The translations under genes and the position numbers were made by a program. Below, one piece after another: positions 1 through 8,338 of a DNA stretch of 64,000 nt. Origin of the DNA: Mycobacterium shimoidei (GTDB taxonomy: Bacteria > Actinomycetota > Actinomycetes > Mycobacteriales > Mycobacteriaceae). The notes beneath the pieces are model-generated. The model was not told the origin of the DNA and searched no databases. It saw only the letters and a program-made list of their open reading frames with translations. Numbering within the stretch: position 1 is the first letter of the stretch; each line of letters opens with the position of its first letter. Location: assembly GCA_002101905.1 (NCBI GenBank), contig LQPU01000001.1, forward strand, positions 62,001 to 126,000, given 5' to 3'.

Positions 1-78
1 CAGCGTGGCCTCGGTCGCGGAGGAGCCCAGGTCGAACAGCACGGCGTCATGGCGGCGCGGGTCGATCGTGACCGCCAA
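1..78 (-). CDS. otsB: Trehalose-6-phosphate phosphatase, N-terminal fragment (runs off the window)
   Basis: The minus strand from a TTG at 76-78 reads LAVTIDPRRHDAVLFD and continues open to the window edge. This matches my memory of the start of mycobacterial OtsB2, which removes phosphate from trehalose-6-phosphate in trehalose synthesis. An AGGGGC stretch lies just upstream of the TTG as a possible ribosome site, and no ATG or GTG is available in frame nearby. The gene is divergent from dnaE2, as otsB2 (Rv3372) and dnaE2 (Rv3370c) are close in M. tuberculosis. Only 26 codons are visible, so the assignment rests on the N-terminal motif and on synteny. Confidence 0.6.
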   Translation of the reverse strand, partial: MAVTIDPRRHDAVLFDLGSSATEATL

Positions 79-169
79 TGCTTCGCCCCTATCGTCCCTG
101 TCGTCGTTGCGTCGCCTTAGCCTAGAGAGACGGTCGGCCAAGTGCGCCCGGTGGCCCGGCTATCGTTAT

Positions 170-185
170 TCGAACATATTTTCGA
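170..185 (+). promoter_or_regulatory. SOS box (LexA-binding site) in front of dnaE2
   Basis: The 16-mer TCGAACATATTTTCGA matches the mycobacterial LexA consensus TCGAAC-N4-GTTCGA at all but one constrained base (T instead of G at the start of the right half). It ends 12 bp before the GTG start of dnaE2, so LexA bound here would block the promoter. DnaE2 induction by DNA damage through LexA/RecA is established in mycobacteria. Confidence 0.85.
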
Positions 186-197
186 TAGAGTAGCCGG

Positions 198-3100
198 GTG
201 GGCTGGAGTAACGGGCCGCCGAGCTGGTCGGAGATGGAGCGGGTGCTCAATGGCAAACCCCGCCGCGCCAGCACGGTTGATGTACCTCCAGAAGACGGTC
301 CCCGGTCACGCCGGCGTGGCAAGTATCAGCCGCCGAGCAACAGCCGGGCGGTGCGTTCATCGGTCGCCTACGCCGAGTTGCATGCGCATTCGGCGTACAG
401 CTTCCTCGACGGGGCCAGCACCCCGGAAGAGTTGGTCGAGGAGGCGGCGCGGCTGGATCTGCGCGCCATCGCATTGACCGACCACAACGGCCTGTACGGG
501 GCGGTGCGGTTCGCCGAAGCCGCCGCGGAACTGGACATGGCCACCGTGTTCGGCGCCGAGCTGTCGTTGGGGCCCGGTGCCCGCACCGACCAGCCGGATC
601 CGCCCGGCCCGCACCTGCTGGTGCTGGCCCGTGGGGCGGAAGGGTATCGACGGTTGTCTCGGCAGCTGGCCGCAGCACATCTGGCCGGCGGAGAGAAGGG
701 CAAGCCACGCTTCGACTTCGACGCGCTGAGCGACGCGGCCGGTGGGCACTGGCAGATTCTGACCGGGTGCCGTAAAGGCCATGTCCGCCAGGCGCTTTCC
801 GACGGCGGACCGGAAGCGGCCGCGGCGGCGTTGGCCGATCTGGTGGATCGATTCGGGGCCGACCGGGTCAGTATTGAATTGACCCATCATGGCCAGCCTG
901 TTGACGACGAACGCAACGCCGAATTAGCTGGGTTGGCAAGGCGATTCGGGATCGACGTGGTGGCCACTACCGGCGCGCATTTCGCCGCGCCGCCGCGTGC
1001 CCGGCTGGCCATGGCGATGGGTGCGATACGGGCCCGGCAGTCCCTGGACGAGGCCGCCGGATGGCTGGCGCCGCTGGGTGGTTCCCATTTGCGGTCCGGT
1101 GAGGAGATGGCCCGGCTGTTCGCGTGGTGTCCTGAGGCGATCACCGCTGCCGCCGAACTCGGCGAGCAGTGCGCATTCGGGCTACAGCTGATCGCCCCGC
1201 AGCTGCCGCCGTTCGACGTGCCGCACGGGCATACCGAAGACAGCTGGCTGCGCGAGCTGACCCTCACTGGCGCCCGGGACCGCTACGGCACGCCCGATCA
1301 GGCGCCAAAAGCCTACGCGCAAATCGAACATGAGCTGAACGTCATTGAGCAACTGAGATTTCCGGGTTATTTCCTGGTCGTGTACGACATCACCCGGTTC
1401 TGCCGCCAGAACAACATCCTGTGCCAGGGCCGGGGATCGGCAGCCAACTCGGCGGTCTGTTATGCCCTCGGGGTCACCGCGGTCGATCCGGTGGCCAACG
1501 AGCTGCTGTTCGAGCGTTTCCTGTCGCCGGTGCGCGACGGTCCGCCCGACATCGACATCGACATCGAGTCGGATCAGCGGGAAAAGGTCATCCAGTACGT
1601 CTACGACAAATACGGTCGCGACTACGCCGCGCAAGTCGCCAACGTCATCACCTATCGGAGCCGGATCGCGGTGCGCGACATGGCCCGTGCCCTGGGCTTC
1701 TCGCAAGGTCAGCAAGACGCCTGGAGCAAGCAGATCAGCAGCTGGAACGGGGCGGCCGATTCGCCCGACGTGGAGGGCATCCCCGAGCAGGTGATCGACC
1801 TGGCCACCCAGATCGCCAACCTGCCGCGACACCTGGGCATCCATTCCGGCGGAATGGTGATCTGCGATCGTCCTATCGCCGATGTGTGCCCGGTGGAGTG
1901 GGCCCGCATGGAGAACCGCAGCGTGTTGCAGTGGGACAAAGATGACTGTGCGGCAATCGGTTTGGTGAAGTTTGATCTGCTCGGGCTGGGCATGCTCTCG
2001 GCGCTGCACTATGCGATCGACCTGGTGGCCGAACACAAGGGCATCGAGGTGGACCTGGCCAAACTGGATCTGTCCGAGCCGGCGGTGTACGAGATGTTGC
2101 AGCGCGCCGATTCCGTCGGCGTCTTCCAGGTGGAGTCCCGGGCGCAGATGGCCACCTTGCCGAGACTCAAGCCGCGGGAGTTCTACGACCTGGTGGTCGA
2201 GGTCGCGCTCATCCGCCCCGGACCCATCCAGGGCGGCTCGGTGCATCCCTACATCCGGCGGCGCAACAAGATCGACCCGGTGAGTTACGACCACCCGTCG
2301 ATGGAGCGAGCACTGCGAAAGACATTGGGAGTGCCGTTGTTTCAGGAACAGCTGATGCAGATCGCGGTCGACTGCGCCGGATTTTCCGCCGCTGAAGCCG
2401 ACCAGCTGCGTCGCGCTGTGGGGTCCAAGCGCTCGGCCGAACGGATGCAACGGCTGCGCGGCCGGTTCTACGACGGCATGCGCAAGCTGCATGGCGCCCC
2501 CGACGAAGTGATCGACCGGGTGTACGCAAAGCTGGAAGCCTTCGCCAATTTCGGTTTCCCGGAAAGCCATGCACTGAGTTTCGCGTCGCTGGTGTTCTAC
2601 TCGTCGTGGTTCAAGCTGCACCACCCCGCCGCGTTCTGCGCCGCGCTGCTGCGCGCTCAGCCGATGGGCTTCTACTCGCCGCAGTCGCTGGTGGCCGATG
2701 CCCGCCGGCACGGCGTCGTCGTGCATGGCCCTGACGTCAACGCCAGCCTCACACACGCCACGCTCGAGAACGCCGGCACCGAGGTGCGGCTCGGCCTGGG
2801 CAGCGTCCGTCATATTGGCGAGGACTTGGCTGAAAAACTGGTTGAAGAGCGAAAAGCCAACGGGCCGTTTACAACTCTCTTGGACTTGACGTCGCGGGTT
2901 CAGTTGAGCGTGCCGCAGACCGAGGCATTGGCAACCGCCGGGGCGCTGGCCTGCTTCGGAATGTCACGACGGGAGGCGTTGTGGGCGGCCGGAGCGGCGG
3001 CGACGGCGCGACCCGACCGGTTGCCGGGGGTGGGCTCGTCGTCGCACATTCCGGTGTTGCCGGGGATGAGCGATCTGGAGCTGGCAGCCGCCGATGTGTG

Positions 3101-3479
3101 GTCCACCGGCATCTCCCCGGACAGCTACCCGACCCAGTTCCTGCGGGCGGACCTGGACGCCATGGGAGTGGTGCCCGCCGAGAAGCTGCTGAGCGTGCCC
3201 GACGGCGACCGGGTGCTGATCGCCGGGGCGGTGACGCATCGGCAGCGGCCGGGGACGGCGCAGGGCGTGACGTTTCTCAACCTCGAGGACGAAACCGGGA
3301 TGGTCAACGTGCTGTGCACACCCGCGGTGTGGGCGCGCCATCGCAAGCTGGCACAGACGGCGTCGGCGCTACTGATCCGCGGGCAGGTTCAAAACGCCAG
3401 TGGCGCAGTCACTGTCATGGCCGAGCGATTGGGCAAGCTCACGTTGCAAGTCGGATCCAAATCCCGCGACTTCCGCTAG
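198..3479 (+). CDS. dnaE2: Error-prone DNA polymerase III alpha subunit DnaE2
   Basis: This 1093-aa protein is a C-family polymerase of the DnaE2 (ImuC) type, which copies past damaged DNA together with ImuA' and ImuB and causes damage-induced mutation. The N-terminal PHP domain begins with HAHSAYSFLDG (about residues 56-66). The polymerase palm contains PPDIDIDIES, which carries the catalytic aspartates, and the C-terminal part is OB-fold-like. Length fits mycobacterial DnaE2 (about 1090 aa). The GTG start at 198 is chosen because the following MGWSNGPPSW-type N-terminus is typical of the family; a later ATG at 234 is possible. An SOS box sits 12 bp upstream. The ImuA'/ImuB partners are not in this window. 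Confidence 0.97.
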   Translation: MGWSNGPPSWSEMERVLNGKPRRASTVDVPPEDGPRSRRRGKYQPPSNSRAVRSSVAYAELHAHSAYSFLDGASTPEELVEEAARLDLRAIALTDHNGLYGAVRFAEAAAELDMATVFGAELSLGPGARTDQPDPPGPHLLVLARGAEGYRRLSRQLAAAHLAGGEKGKPRFDFDALSDAAGGHWQILTGCRKGHVRQALSDGGPEAAAAALADLVDRFGADRVSIELTHHGQPVDDERNAELAGLARRFGIDVVATTGAHFAAPPRARLAMAMGAIRARQSLDEAAGWLAPLGGSHLRSGEEMARLFAWCPEAITAAAELGEQCAFGLQLIAPQLPPFDVPHGHTEDSWLRELTLTGARDRYGTPDQAPKAYAQIEHELNVIEQLRFPGYFLVVYDITRFCRQNNILCQGRGSAANSAVCYALGVTAVDPVANELLFERFLSPVRDGPPDIDIDIESDQREKVIQYVYDKYGRDYAAQVANVITYRSRIAVRDMARALGFSQGQQDAWSKQISSWNGAADSPDVEGIPEQVIDLATQIANLPRHLGIHSGGMVICDRPIADVCPVEWARMENRSVLQWDKDDCAAIGLVKFDLLGLGMLSALHYAIDLVAEHKGIEVDLAKLDLSEPAVYEMLQRADSVGVFQVESRAQMATLPRLKPREFYDLVVEVALIRPGPIQGGSVHPYIRRRNKIDPVSYDHPSMERALRKTLGVPLFQEQLMQIAVDCAGFSAAEADQLRRAVGSKRSAERMQRLRGRFYDGMRKLHGAPDEVIDRVYAKLEAFANFGFPESHALSFASLVFYSSWFKLHHPAAFCAALLRAQPMGFYSPQSLVADARRHGVVVHGPDVNASLTHATLENAGTEVRLGLGSVRHIGEDLAEKLVEERKANGPFTTLLDLTSRVQLSVPQTEALATAGALACFGMSRREALWAAGAAATARPDRLPGVGSSSHIPVLPGMSDLELAAADVWSTGISPDSYPTQFLRADLDAMGVVPAEKLLSVPDGDRVLIAGAVTHRQRPGTAQGVTFLNLEDETGMVNVLCTPAVWARHRKLAQTASALLIRGQVQNASGAVTVMAERLGKLTLQVGSKSRDFR

Positions 3480-3602
3480 GAATCCGAAGTGGCTGCTCTT
3501 GATCAGAAGGAACGGACTTGAGGCTGCCCACAGAAAGGTTCGTCCGCCCACGTATCATGACCGCGGCTCAGTCACGCTGGTTCAATGAACTTAGGGGTCG
3601 GA

Positions 3603-3953
3603 ATGAAGCTCACGCTTGCTCGTCATGGTGCCGCAGTACTGGGTTGTGCTGCGGCGCTTGTTCTTTCTCCTGCGGTTGCCATCGCTGATCCGCCCGACCC
3701 GCACATGCCGGACATGACGAAAGGCTTCTGCCCGGGTGGTCGCTGGGGTTACGGCAATTTGGCTGTGTGCGACGGCGAAAAGTACCCCGACGGCTCGTTC
3801 TGGCACCAGTGGATGAAAACCTGGATGACCGGCCCCCAGTTCTACTACGACTGCGTCAGCGGCGACGAACCGCTCCCGGGGCCGCCGCCGCCCGGAGGCT
3901 GCGACGGGGCAATTCCAGCGGACCAGCCACCCCCGCCCCCGCCCGCACCCTGA
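3603..3953 (+). CDS. Small secreted, proline-rich conserved mycobacterial protein
   Basis: A 116-aa protein with a clear Sec signal peptide: MKLTLARHG, then an Ala/Leu-rich core and a likely cleavage after AIA-D (about residue 28). The mature part has four cysteines (FCPGG, AVCDG, YDCVSG and GGCDG), suggesting two disulphides, is rich in Trp and Tyr, and ends in a run of prolines. I recognise the general type, short exported mycobacterial proteins of unknown function, but not a named family. The ATG at 3603 is preferred over an in-frame ATG at 3585 because GGGGTCGG precedes it and the signal peptide then begins normally. Confidence 0.75.
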   Translation: MKLTLARHGAAVLGCAAALVLSPAVAIADPPDPHMPDMTKGFCPGGRWGYGNLAVCDGEKYPDGSFWHQWMKTWMTGPQFYYDCVSGDEPLPGPPPPGGCDGAIPADQPPPPPPAP

Positions 3954-4001
3954 CCAGCCCGTCGGGGTCCATCCCAACCGGGCACGCGAGAAGGAGAAGA
4001 A

Positions 4002-4629
4002 GTGCCGGAAAAGGTGTGGTTCATCACTGGAGCGTCTCGCGGGTAACGCTGGCCGCGGTCTGCTCGGCGCGGTGGAAGAGGCTTCGGACACTTCGATTCG
4101 AAGCGTGTACGAGGTCAACGTATTCGGTACTTTGAACGTTTTGCGAGCCGTGCTTCCTGTCATGCGCCGTCAGCGTGCCGGCCATGTGATCAACATCAGC
4201 TCGGTGGGTGGACTGCTCGGCTCGGCCGGCTGGGGCATCTACAACTCGACTAAGTTTGCCGTGGAAGGGTTTAGCGAGGCACTGGCCAAAGAGCTTAAGC
4301 CACTGGGGATTTCGGTCACTGTTGTCGAGCCCGGCTACTTCCGCACCGATTTTCTCGACGGGTCCAGTCTGGGGACCGAGGAAACCGTGATCCCCGACTA
4401 CGAATCCACTGCCGGGGCCATGCGTGCCCGCGCGCTCGACGTGAACCACGCTCAGCCCGGCGACCCGGTGAAGGCAGCAGCGGCCATCGTCGACATCGCT
4501 TCGGTGGCCGAGCCGCCACTGCACCTGCTGTTGGGCACGGACTGCGTCGAGGCGGTCGAAGAGAAGACCAAGCAGCTCATCGCCGACATCGAGGCGTGGC
4601 GAACCGTGTCGACATCCACCGACCACTAG
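4002..4629 (+). pseudogene. Short-chain dehydrogenase/reductase gene with internal deletion
   Basis: The reading frame starts well, with an AAGGAGAAG ribosome site and a GTG at 4002, and reads the Rossmann start MPEKVWFITGASRG before a stop at 4044. From about 4045 another frame continues with NAGRGLLGAVEE (remnant of the NNAG motif), the HVINISS strand, the active-site Y-N-S-T-K (Tyr of the YxxxK pair) and a normal SDR C-terminus to 4629. The roughly 75 residues between TGASRG and NNAG are missing and the frame changes at the junction. The cofactor-binding core is lost, so an active oxidoreductase is not expected. A downstream 185-aa ORF from a GTG at 4072 remains open. Confidence 0.85.
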
Positions 4630-4635
4630 CGCAAG

Positions 4636-4653
4636 CCGCGCACTATAGCGCGG
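4636..4653 (+). terminator. Short GC hairpin after the SDR pseudogene
   Basis: CCGCGC-ACTATA-GCGCGG forms a perfect 6-bp stem with a 6-nt loop, 6 bp after the SDR stop codon. There is no T-run, as is usual for mycobacterial terminators, so this is only a candidate. Confidence 0.4.
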
Positions 4654-4784
4654 TGCACTGACAGATTCTGAGTCCCTGACACGGCGGACGGCCGGTTATC
4701 CACAGTTGGGTTTTCATGCACAGGTGGGTTTTGGGGCGGTCTGCCGGTTGCTGATTCGTCGGTGCTGCTTTTTAGCGTCGGGGC

Positions 4785-5809
4785 ATGGGTTCAGCACTGA
4801 GCGCGCAGCAGGCCAAAGACCGGATCGGTGCTGCTCTGGATGCCATCGATGCTGCGCATGAGGTGTTGCGTGCGACGGCATCGGACATGGTGGGCAACAG
4901 TTTTCGGGTCGATGTCGCCGAGCGGCTGGAAACTCAGGAGCGCACCAACCGCGGGCTGATGTATCGGTTTTTCGGCGAGATCGCCGACCCGCCCGACGAG
5001 ATCGACTCCAGCGCGCAGGTGCGCTCGGCGCTGTGGCGGCGGCTGCGCATCACCCCGCGCGAGATCACTCGCCGGTTCAAGCTGGCCGCGCGCATCTGCC
5101 CGCGCCGCTCGCTGGCCGGCCCCACCCTGCCTGCCCAGCTGCCCGAGTTGGCTACAGCGGTCGAGTCCGGCGCACTCGGCGAGGATCACATTCGCGCCGT
5201 GTGCCGCTCGCTTGACGTGCTGCCGGCCGCGGTGGCGCCGCCCGATGTCGCCTTGGCGGAGCGCAAACTGGTCGCCGAAGCCACCAGGTCCGACGCCGGG
5301 ATCGTCACCCGGGTCGGTGAGCGCATCGCCGACTATCTCAATCCCGACGGCACCTTCACCGATGAGGATCGGGCCCGTCGCCGCGCATTGCACCTGGGCC
5401 CCCAAGGGCCCGACGGCATGTCGCGGCTGACCGGGCTGCTCGACCCCGAGGCACGGGCCTACTTCGAAGCCATCGACGCCGCCGTGCGCCCTGGCCGCCA
5501 CCAGCCTGACGGCACCGACCCCACCGCGCGCGATGAGCGCAGCCCCGCCCAACGCTGCCACGACGCGTTCAAACTCGCCCTGCATAGCGCCCTGGGATCC
5601 GGCAAGCTGGGCACGCACCGCGGCCACCCGGTCACCGTGGTCGTCACCACCACCTTGGCCGAACTCGACCGCGCCGCCCGCGCCGCTGCCGATCCCGCCA
5701 TCGGCATGCCCCCACCGGTGCGCACCGGCGGGGGCTCACGGCTGCCGATGCGAGATCTGATCCGCATGGCCGCCACCGGCATCCACTATCTGGCGGTCTT
5801 CGACGACCA
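4785..5809 (+). pseudogene. REP13E12-type DUF222/HNH endonuclease, 5' part, split by the integrated element
   Basis: MGSALSAQQAKDRIGAALDA begins a DUF222 domain typical of the mycobacterial 13E12 repeat family, whose members end in an HNH nuclease domain. The frame runs normally to FDDQ and then stops at 5813 inside element DNA. The missing C-terminal half, with the zinc/HNH motifs, lies at 21425-21771. Joining the two parts at the shared ACCA (5806-5809 and 21425-21428) gives F-D-D-H-L-K-R-P-L-Y-L-G-R in frame and a 455-aa protein, a normal length. The truncated piece lacks any nuclease motif. 13E12 repeats are the known target of the phiRv1 prophage in M. tuberculosis. Confidence 0.92.
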
Positions 5810-5834
5810 ATAAACCCGCTATTATGGCCCTATT
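5806..5834 (+). other. attL: left integration junction with attP arm
   Basis: Host sequence TTCGACG is followed by the core ACCA (5806-5809), where the DUF222 frame is lost. On the element side TTATGGCCCTATT (5822-5834) is the reverse complement, with one mismatch, of AATAGGGCTATAA at 21402-21414 near the right junction. The arm directly abuts the integrase ATG. Serine integrases use short cores flanked by inverted half-sites, and this fits. Confidence 0.75.
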
Positions 5835-7277
5835 ATGACGAATGCCGCCCTGACCAGCGCAAATGACCTCTCCGCACCCATCCGGCGCGCGATCATCTAC
5901 ACCCGCGTGTCCTCTGACAAGGCCGGTGGCCGGAGCGTCCGCGAGCAGGAAGCCGAGTGCCGCACCGAGTGCGAGCGCCGGGGCTGGCCGGTCGCCGAGG
6001 TGCTGACCGACAACGACCGCAGCGCCAGCCGGTACGCCACCAAGGACCGCCCCGAGTACGCCCGGCTGCGGACCCTGCTGCAACCCGGCGACGTGCTGGT
6101 CATGTGGGAGGCCAGCCGCGCCACCCGTGACCTAGAGCGGTATGTGGAGCTGCGCGAGCTGCTGACCGAACGCCGGGCGCTGTGGTGCTACTCGGGCAAG
6201 GTGTACGACCTCACCGACGGCGGCGACAGGTTCTCCACCGGGCTGGACATCCTGGTCTCGGAGAAGGCTGCCGAGGAGACCCGGGACCGCATCATGCGCG
6301 CCCATCGGGCCAACCTCGTCAACGGCAAACCGCACGGGCGGCTGAGCTACGGCTACCGGACCCGGCTGGAGCAGGACGACCAGGGCCGCATCATCGCTCG
6401 CCACCGTGAGCCCGACCCGGCCCGCGCGCCGCTGGTGGCTGAGGCGGCGCGGCGTGTGCTGGCCGGGGAGACCACGCTGTCAGTGTTGCGCTGGCTGGTG
6501 ACGGTCGATCCCGACACCGCCAAGTGGAACACCACGCGGCTGCACAAGATGCTCGCCAGCCCCACGAACGCCGGGTGGCGGGTGGCCGCTGACGGCGAAC
6601 TCATCAAGGGCACCTGGGAACCCATCATCGACGAGGAGACCCGGCTGGCGCTGGTGGCGATGTTCGCCGCCCGCAAGACCGGCCCGCGCGGCAACCAGCC
6701 CAAGCACCTGCTGTCGGGGATCGCCGTCTGTGCGATCTGCGGCGAAGCGCTATGGAGGACCAAAGGCGGCAAGGCGCACGGCGGGAACCACTACGTCTAC
6801 GGCTGCAAGAAGGGCAAGCACGTCGCCCGCTCGGTGATCGACCTCGACGCGGCGGTGCTGGAGGTCGTCAACGCTCTGCTGGCCGATCCCGTCATGCTGG
6901 CCGAATGGACGCGCCCGCCGGAGGCGGACCCGACCGTGGCGGTCCGCCTGGCCAAGCTGATCGAGCAGCGCGACGGCGTGGAGGCCCAACTCGCCGAGAT
7001 GAAGATGCCCGCCGCCTCCGGTGCGCGGGTGCTCGCCAAGCTGGAGGAACAGATCGCCGCCGCCGAGAAGGCTGTCGTGCCGGTCGCCGTTGACCCGGCG
7101 GTCGCCGAGATCGCCGACTCCGACGACCCCATCGCCACCTGGGAGGCGCTGCCGCTGCTGGGCAAGCGCACCTTCATCCGCGCGGTCATGTCCGTCACGG
7201 TGGACCGAATCGGCCCGGGCCGATGGCACGACCGCCGCCGTGGCATCGACATCGAACCGCGTCGCGCTGCCGCTTGA
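5835..7277 (+). CDS. Large serine recombinase (phage integrase)
   Basis: This 480-aa protein has a resolvase catalytic domain starting with IIYTRVSSD (catalytic Ser about residue 26) and the WEASRATRDLERY motif with the conserved arginines. A Recombinase domain follows from about residue 170, then a zinc ribbon (CAICG at about 300-304, later YGCKKGKH) and a coiled-coil insertion before the C-terminus. Length is typical for phage integrases such as Bxb1 and phiRv1 Int (470-500 aa). The enzyme would join attP to the REP13E12 attB without host factors; excision needs a directionality factor. It is the first gene of the element and its start overlaps the end of the attP arm, which could allow it to influence its own promoter. 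Confidence 0.95.
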   Translation: MTNAALTSANDLSAPIRRAIIYTRVSSDKAGGRSVREQEAECRTECERRGWPVAEVLTDNDRSASRYATKDRPEYARLRTLLQPGDVLVMWEASRATRDLERYVELRELLTERRALWCYSGKVYDLTDGGDRFSTGLDILVSEKAAEETRDRIMRAHRANLVNGKPHGRLSYGYRTRLEQDDQGRIIARHREPDPARAPLVAEAARRVLAGETTLSVLRWLVTVDPDTAKWNTTRLHKMLASPTNAGWRVAADGELIKGTWEPIIDEETRLALVAMFAARKTGPRGNQPKHLLSGIAVCAICGEALWRTKGGKAHGGNHYVYGCKKGKHVARSVIDLDAAVLEVVNALLADPVMLAEWTRPPEADPTVAVRLAKLIEQRDGVEAQLAEMKMPAASGARVLAKLEEQIAAAEKAVVPVAVDPAVAEIADSDDPIATWEALPLLGKRTFIRAVMSVTVDRIGPGRWHDRRRGIDIEPRRAAA

Positions 7278-7458
7278 TTCGACCAAATCCATTGCAGTTA
7301 CCCGACTTTGACGGGTTTCTCAACACGCCGGTAATGACCGGCAAAGCTTGGTGACGCGGCCTAACGCGCGCTAAATTGGACCTCAGTAGGCGGGATCGCC
7401 CCGCCGGACGGGACCACCAAAAGGTGGCACCCGAACGGCGAGTCGAAAGGCGCATCCG

Positions 7459-7842
7459 TTGTCCGCCACCATCACCCGATTCCTGACGCCCGAGGAAGTC
7501 AGCACCGAGATATTCGGCGGCGCTGTCGCGCCCGACCGGATCGTCAAGTTCAGCAAGCACCAAGGGCTTCCGTCCCACCGCGTCGGTCGTCGCCGGATGT
7601 ATCTGGCCGCTGAGGTCGCCGCCTGGGCGCGCAGCCGCGACGGTGACGGCGACACGAACCCCGCCGCCGAGGCCACCACGCCGCCCGCCGCCTGCGCCGA
7701 CGCTGCCGCGACGACCGGCGATTCCGACTGGTTGGCCGCGACGCTCGCCAGGTTCAGTCCTGACGATCTGCGCCGGGTGGCCCAGGTGCTCCGGTCGGTC
7801 GCCGACGACCATGCCCGCGAGCTGACCGGCGGTGCGGCGTGA
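7459..7842 (+). CDS. Xis-like winged-helix DNA-binding protein
   Basis: A 127-aa protein. Residues 7-55 (FLTPEEVSTEIFGG ... HRVGRRRMYLAAEVAAWARS) follow the layout of MerR/excisionase helix-turn-helix proteins, in which a recognition helix is followed by a wing ending in an arginine-rich strand. The C-terminus is Ala/Asp-rich with an amphipathic end (DDLRRVAQVLRSVADDH). The TTG start at 7459 follows an AAAGG ribosome site by 8 bp. The stop overlaps a GTG of the next frame. Its position next to the integrase makes it one of two candidates for the recombination directionality factor or the element's control switch. Confidence 0.65.
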   Translation: MSATITRFLTPEEVSTEIFGGAVAPDRIVKFSKHQGLPSHRVGRRRMYLAAEVAAWARSRDGDGDTNPAAEATTPPAACADAAATTGDSDWLAATLARFSPDDLRRVAQVLRSVADDHARELTGGAA

Positions 7843-7982
7843 GCGCCACCCTCGCCGAATCCACCACCGGCACAACACCGCCCAAGTCGGGAAAGTCGAT
7901 TCGTCCCGCCGGGAGCGTGCACCCCTCCTCCGTAACGTCATTAGCCCCAGCGCAATCCGACGAGACGAGGAAGAAGGACACC

Positions 7983-8207
7983 GTGGCCGACACCGCCGCC
8001 GTTGACGTACCGGAGCTGTGGTCTGAGAAGCGCACCGCCGAGCAGTTGGGCGTCAGTCCCGGCTCGCTGCGCCAGGACCGCCACCGTGGCATCGGGCTGC
8101 CGTTCGTCCGGCTCGGGCGCAAGGTTCGATACCGGGCCGAGGACGTCGCCGCCTACATCGCCGCGCACACCGTCACGCCGGAACATGTAGCTGCTCAGCG
8201 TGATTGA
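7983..8207 (+). CDS. Excisionase-family (HTH_17) protein, candidate directionality factor
   Basis: A 74-aa protein with a compact HTH_17/excisionase domain: ELWSEKRTAEQLGVSPGSLR forms the helix-turn-helix, and PFVRLGRKVRYRAEDVAAYI the wing and last helix. The GTG at 7983 is preferred because GAGGAAGAAGGA lies a few bases upstream. A longer form from GTG 7839 (122 aa) would be translationally coupled to the preceding gene, with a low-complexity N-terminal extension. Small proteins of this type beside a serine integrase often reverse it (as Rv1584c does for phiRv1). Which of the two HTH proteins does so here cannot be decided from sequence. Confidence 0.7.
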   Translation: MADTAAVDVPELWSEKRTAEQLGVSPGSLRQDRHRGIGLPFVRLGRKVRYRAEDVAAYIAAHTVTPEHVAAQRD

Positions 8208-8338
8208 CCCAGACAGCAGTGATGCCGCCCAGCGCGCGTACTTGGCCTCGACGCGGGTGCCGGGCGGCACCACCCCAACGACGACTCCGAGAGAGTCAGT
8301 CCCCTCCGGCGGACACGAACCCATCCGAAAGGTACATC

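Noticed and set aside
1182..2813. 543-aa open frame antisense to dnaE2
   Set aside because: It is a high-GC shadow of the dnaE2 frame; composition is His/Arg/Gly-rich with no domain, and dnaE2 is certain.
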